Shown: piece after piece, positions 6,061-6,619 of the stretch
Layout: each line of letters starts with the position of its first letter
Position numbering within the stretch: the stretch's first letter is position 1
NCBI GenBank assembly: GCA_027026055.1
Contig: JALVPA010000046.1
Location: 1 to 6,619, forward strand
Direction: 5' to 3'
Length of the DNA: 6,619 nt
Source of the DNA: Campylobacteraceae bacterium
Lineage (GTDB): Bacteria; Campylobacterota; Campylobacteria; Campylobacterales; Sulfurovaceae
Translations under genes and position numbers: made by a program
The notes under the pieces: generated by a model
Told to the model about the DNA's origin: nothing
Seen by the model: only the letters and a program-made list of their open reading frames with translations
The model's database searches: none

Positions 6061-6300
6061 TGCTTTAATTTTATTTATAATTATAAGAGTTTTCTATCTA
6101 TAAATCTAATTTGTGTGTTGAAGAACAGGAGTTTCGGGCGGCTTCGTTTACATTGCAACGGATGATACGAACGCGACAAGTCGAAAAATCGCCTCTTTTT
6201 AAAGTAATGCATTTTTGCCATCCGTTAGCGTTTTGAGCATCGACGGTTTGAATGCGTTACCCAAAAAAGATCAATCCGTAACAAGGACTTTTAGAAAAAA
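6061..6300. other. Gene-free region with AT-rich block and inverted repeats
   Basis: No gene could be supported in this stretch of the 359-bp gap between the repeat protein and rpmI. Bases 6061-6112 are much richer in A+T than the flanks and contain TTATAATTATAA (6075-6086), a perfect palindrome presenting TATAAT on both strands. AACGGATG (6157-6164) has its inverse CATCCGTT at 6219-6226. GCGA (6173-6176) can pair with TCGC (6189-6192) ahead of a five-T run at 6196-6200, a weak terminator-like arrangement on the plus strand. A short plus-strand frame (6111-6236) would need a TTG start without a ribosome binding site and is not annotated. Confidence 0.5.
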
Positions 6301-6304
6301 AGGG

Positions 6305-6310
6305 TATAAT
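6305..6310 (+). promoter_or_regulatory. -10 box of the rpmI promoter
   Basis: TATAAT on the plus strand after an A-rich run, with no clear -35, typical of Campylobacterota. Transcription would begin near 6317, giving a leader of about 50 nt that starts with the hairpin at 6320-6344. Confidence 0.65.
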
Positions 6311-6319
6311 ACCGTCCCA

Positions 6320-6344
6320 TTTTCCGCAATCGCAATGCGGAAAA
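6320..6344 (+). promoter_or_regulatory. Hairpin at the 5' end of the rpmI leader
   Basis: TTTTCCGCA (6320-6328) pairs perfectly with TGCGGAAAA (6336-6344) across a 7-nt loop ATCGCAA. It sits almost at the predicted mRNA 5' end and 21 nt before the ATG. It could protect the 5' end or serve in autogenous control by bL20, which regulates rpmI-rplT in other bacteria. The structure is seen; its role is inferred. Confidence 0.55.
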
Positions 6345-6365
6345 AATCCAATCGGGAGTAAGCAT

Positions 6366-6560
6366 ATGCCTAAAATGAAGAGCGTAAAAGGTGCGGTGAA
6401 GCGCTTCAAGGTCAAAAAAAGCGGCAAAATAAAACGCGGTACGGCCTATAGAAGTCACATCCTCACCAAAGTCGACGGTAAACACCACAGACAAATGAGA
6501 GCGCCCAAATATGTGGACGGCGCGGACAAAAAGAACGTCAAAGAGATGATCGTAGGCTAA
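6366..6560 (+). CDS. rpmI: 50S ribosomal protein bL35
   Basis: The product is 64 residues, the usual length of bL35, very basic, and has the family landmarks: MPKMK at the start, AVKRFKVKKSGKIKRG at about 10-25, then SHILTK and a C-terminal KKNVKEMI. It is a small protein of the large ribosomal subunit. GGGAG (6354-6358) lies 7 nt before the ATG at 6366. It has its own promoter and leader hairpin, and infC is not upstream; the neighbour is an unrelated gene on the opposite strand. rplT (bL20) is expected next but is not within the 59 bases that remain. Identification is firm. Confidence 0.97.
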   Translation: MPKMKSVKGAVKRFKVKKSGKIKRGTAYRSHILTKVDGKHHRQMRAPKYVDGADKKNVKEMIVG

Positions 6561-6587
6561 CGATCCGACACGAATGAAGTACGGTTC

Positions 6588-6602
6588 CCCCGCATATCGG
6601 GG
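6588..6602 (+). other. Hairpin in the rpmI-downstream spacer
   Basis: CCCCG (6588-6592) pairs with CGGGG (6598-6602) across the loop CATAT, 27 nt after the rpmI stop. No T-run follows, so it is not a standard terminator. A short palindrome GTTCGAAC follows at 6606-6613. It may be a processing or L20-control element between rpmI and the expected rplT, or chance. Confidence 0.35.
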
Positions 6603-6619
6603 CAAGTTCGAACATACGG

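Noticed and set aside
6111..6236. Plus-strand short frame of 41 codons in the gap before rpmI
   Set aside because: It needs a TTG start with no ribosome binding site, and the first internal ATG (6162) also has none. A frame of this length is expected by chance.
6245..6262. T-loop-like GGTTTGAATGCG, suggesting a tRNA
   Set aside because: The flanking bases do not form a T-arm stem, and no acceptor, D or anticodon arm could be found around it.
6291..6605. Minus-strand open frame of 104 codons over rpmI
   Set aside because: It is the reverse complement of rpmI and its leader; rpmI matches bL35 throughout.
6574..6619. Open frame ATG-AAG-TAC running off the right edge
   Set aside because: Only 15 codons are visible, there is no ribosome binding site, and it does not resemble the start of bL20.

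Overview
The window looks like chromosomal DNA of a Campylobacterota (former Epsilonproteobacteria) species of medium GC content, possibly from a sulfur- or hydrogen-oxidising genus. Two things point there. One is a MutS7-type mismatch-repair protein with a C-terminal HNH nuclease, a subfamily known from this group, giant viruses and octocoral mitochondria. The other is rpmI with its own promoter and no infC in front of it, as I recall for Campylobacter. The genus cannot be named from the sequence alone. Six of the seven genes are on the minus strand; only rpmI, at the right end, is on the plus strand.

Layout on the plus coordinates. 1-946 (-): 5' part of an AAA_14/DUF4143 ATPase that runs off the left edge; its predicted mRNA is leaderless. 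947-1022: a promoter, an 18-bp perfect palindrome and an opposing -10 box. 1023-2187 (-): three genes joined by two ATGA overlaps, encoding two paralogous exported DUF1566 proteins and an MTH1187/UPF0045 thiamine-binding-like protein. 2224-5154 (-): mutS7, starting at GTG. 5227-6006 (-): an exported protein made of a signal peptide plus exactly five units of about 48 residues. 6007-6365: a gene-free region with an AT-rich block, a symmetric TATAAT palindrome, inverted repeats and the rpmI promoter and leader hairpin. 6366-6560 (+): rpmI (bL35), presumably followed by rplT beyond the window.

The DUF1566-DUF1566-thiamine-binding trio is almost certainly one translationally coupled operon. mutS7, the DUF1566 operon and the ATPase each have their own extended -10 promoter of the form TGCTAYAAT. 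The repeat protein, mutS7 and the operon are co-oriented and closely spaced, but nothing in the sequence proves they form one pathway. The most distinctive items are mutS7 and the unassigned five-unit repeat protein. I see no CRISPR array, transposase, tRNA or rRNA.
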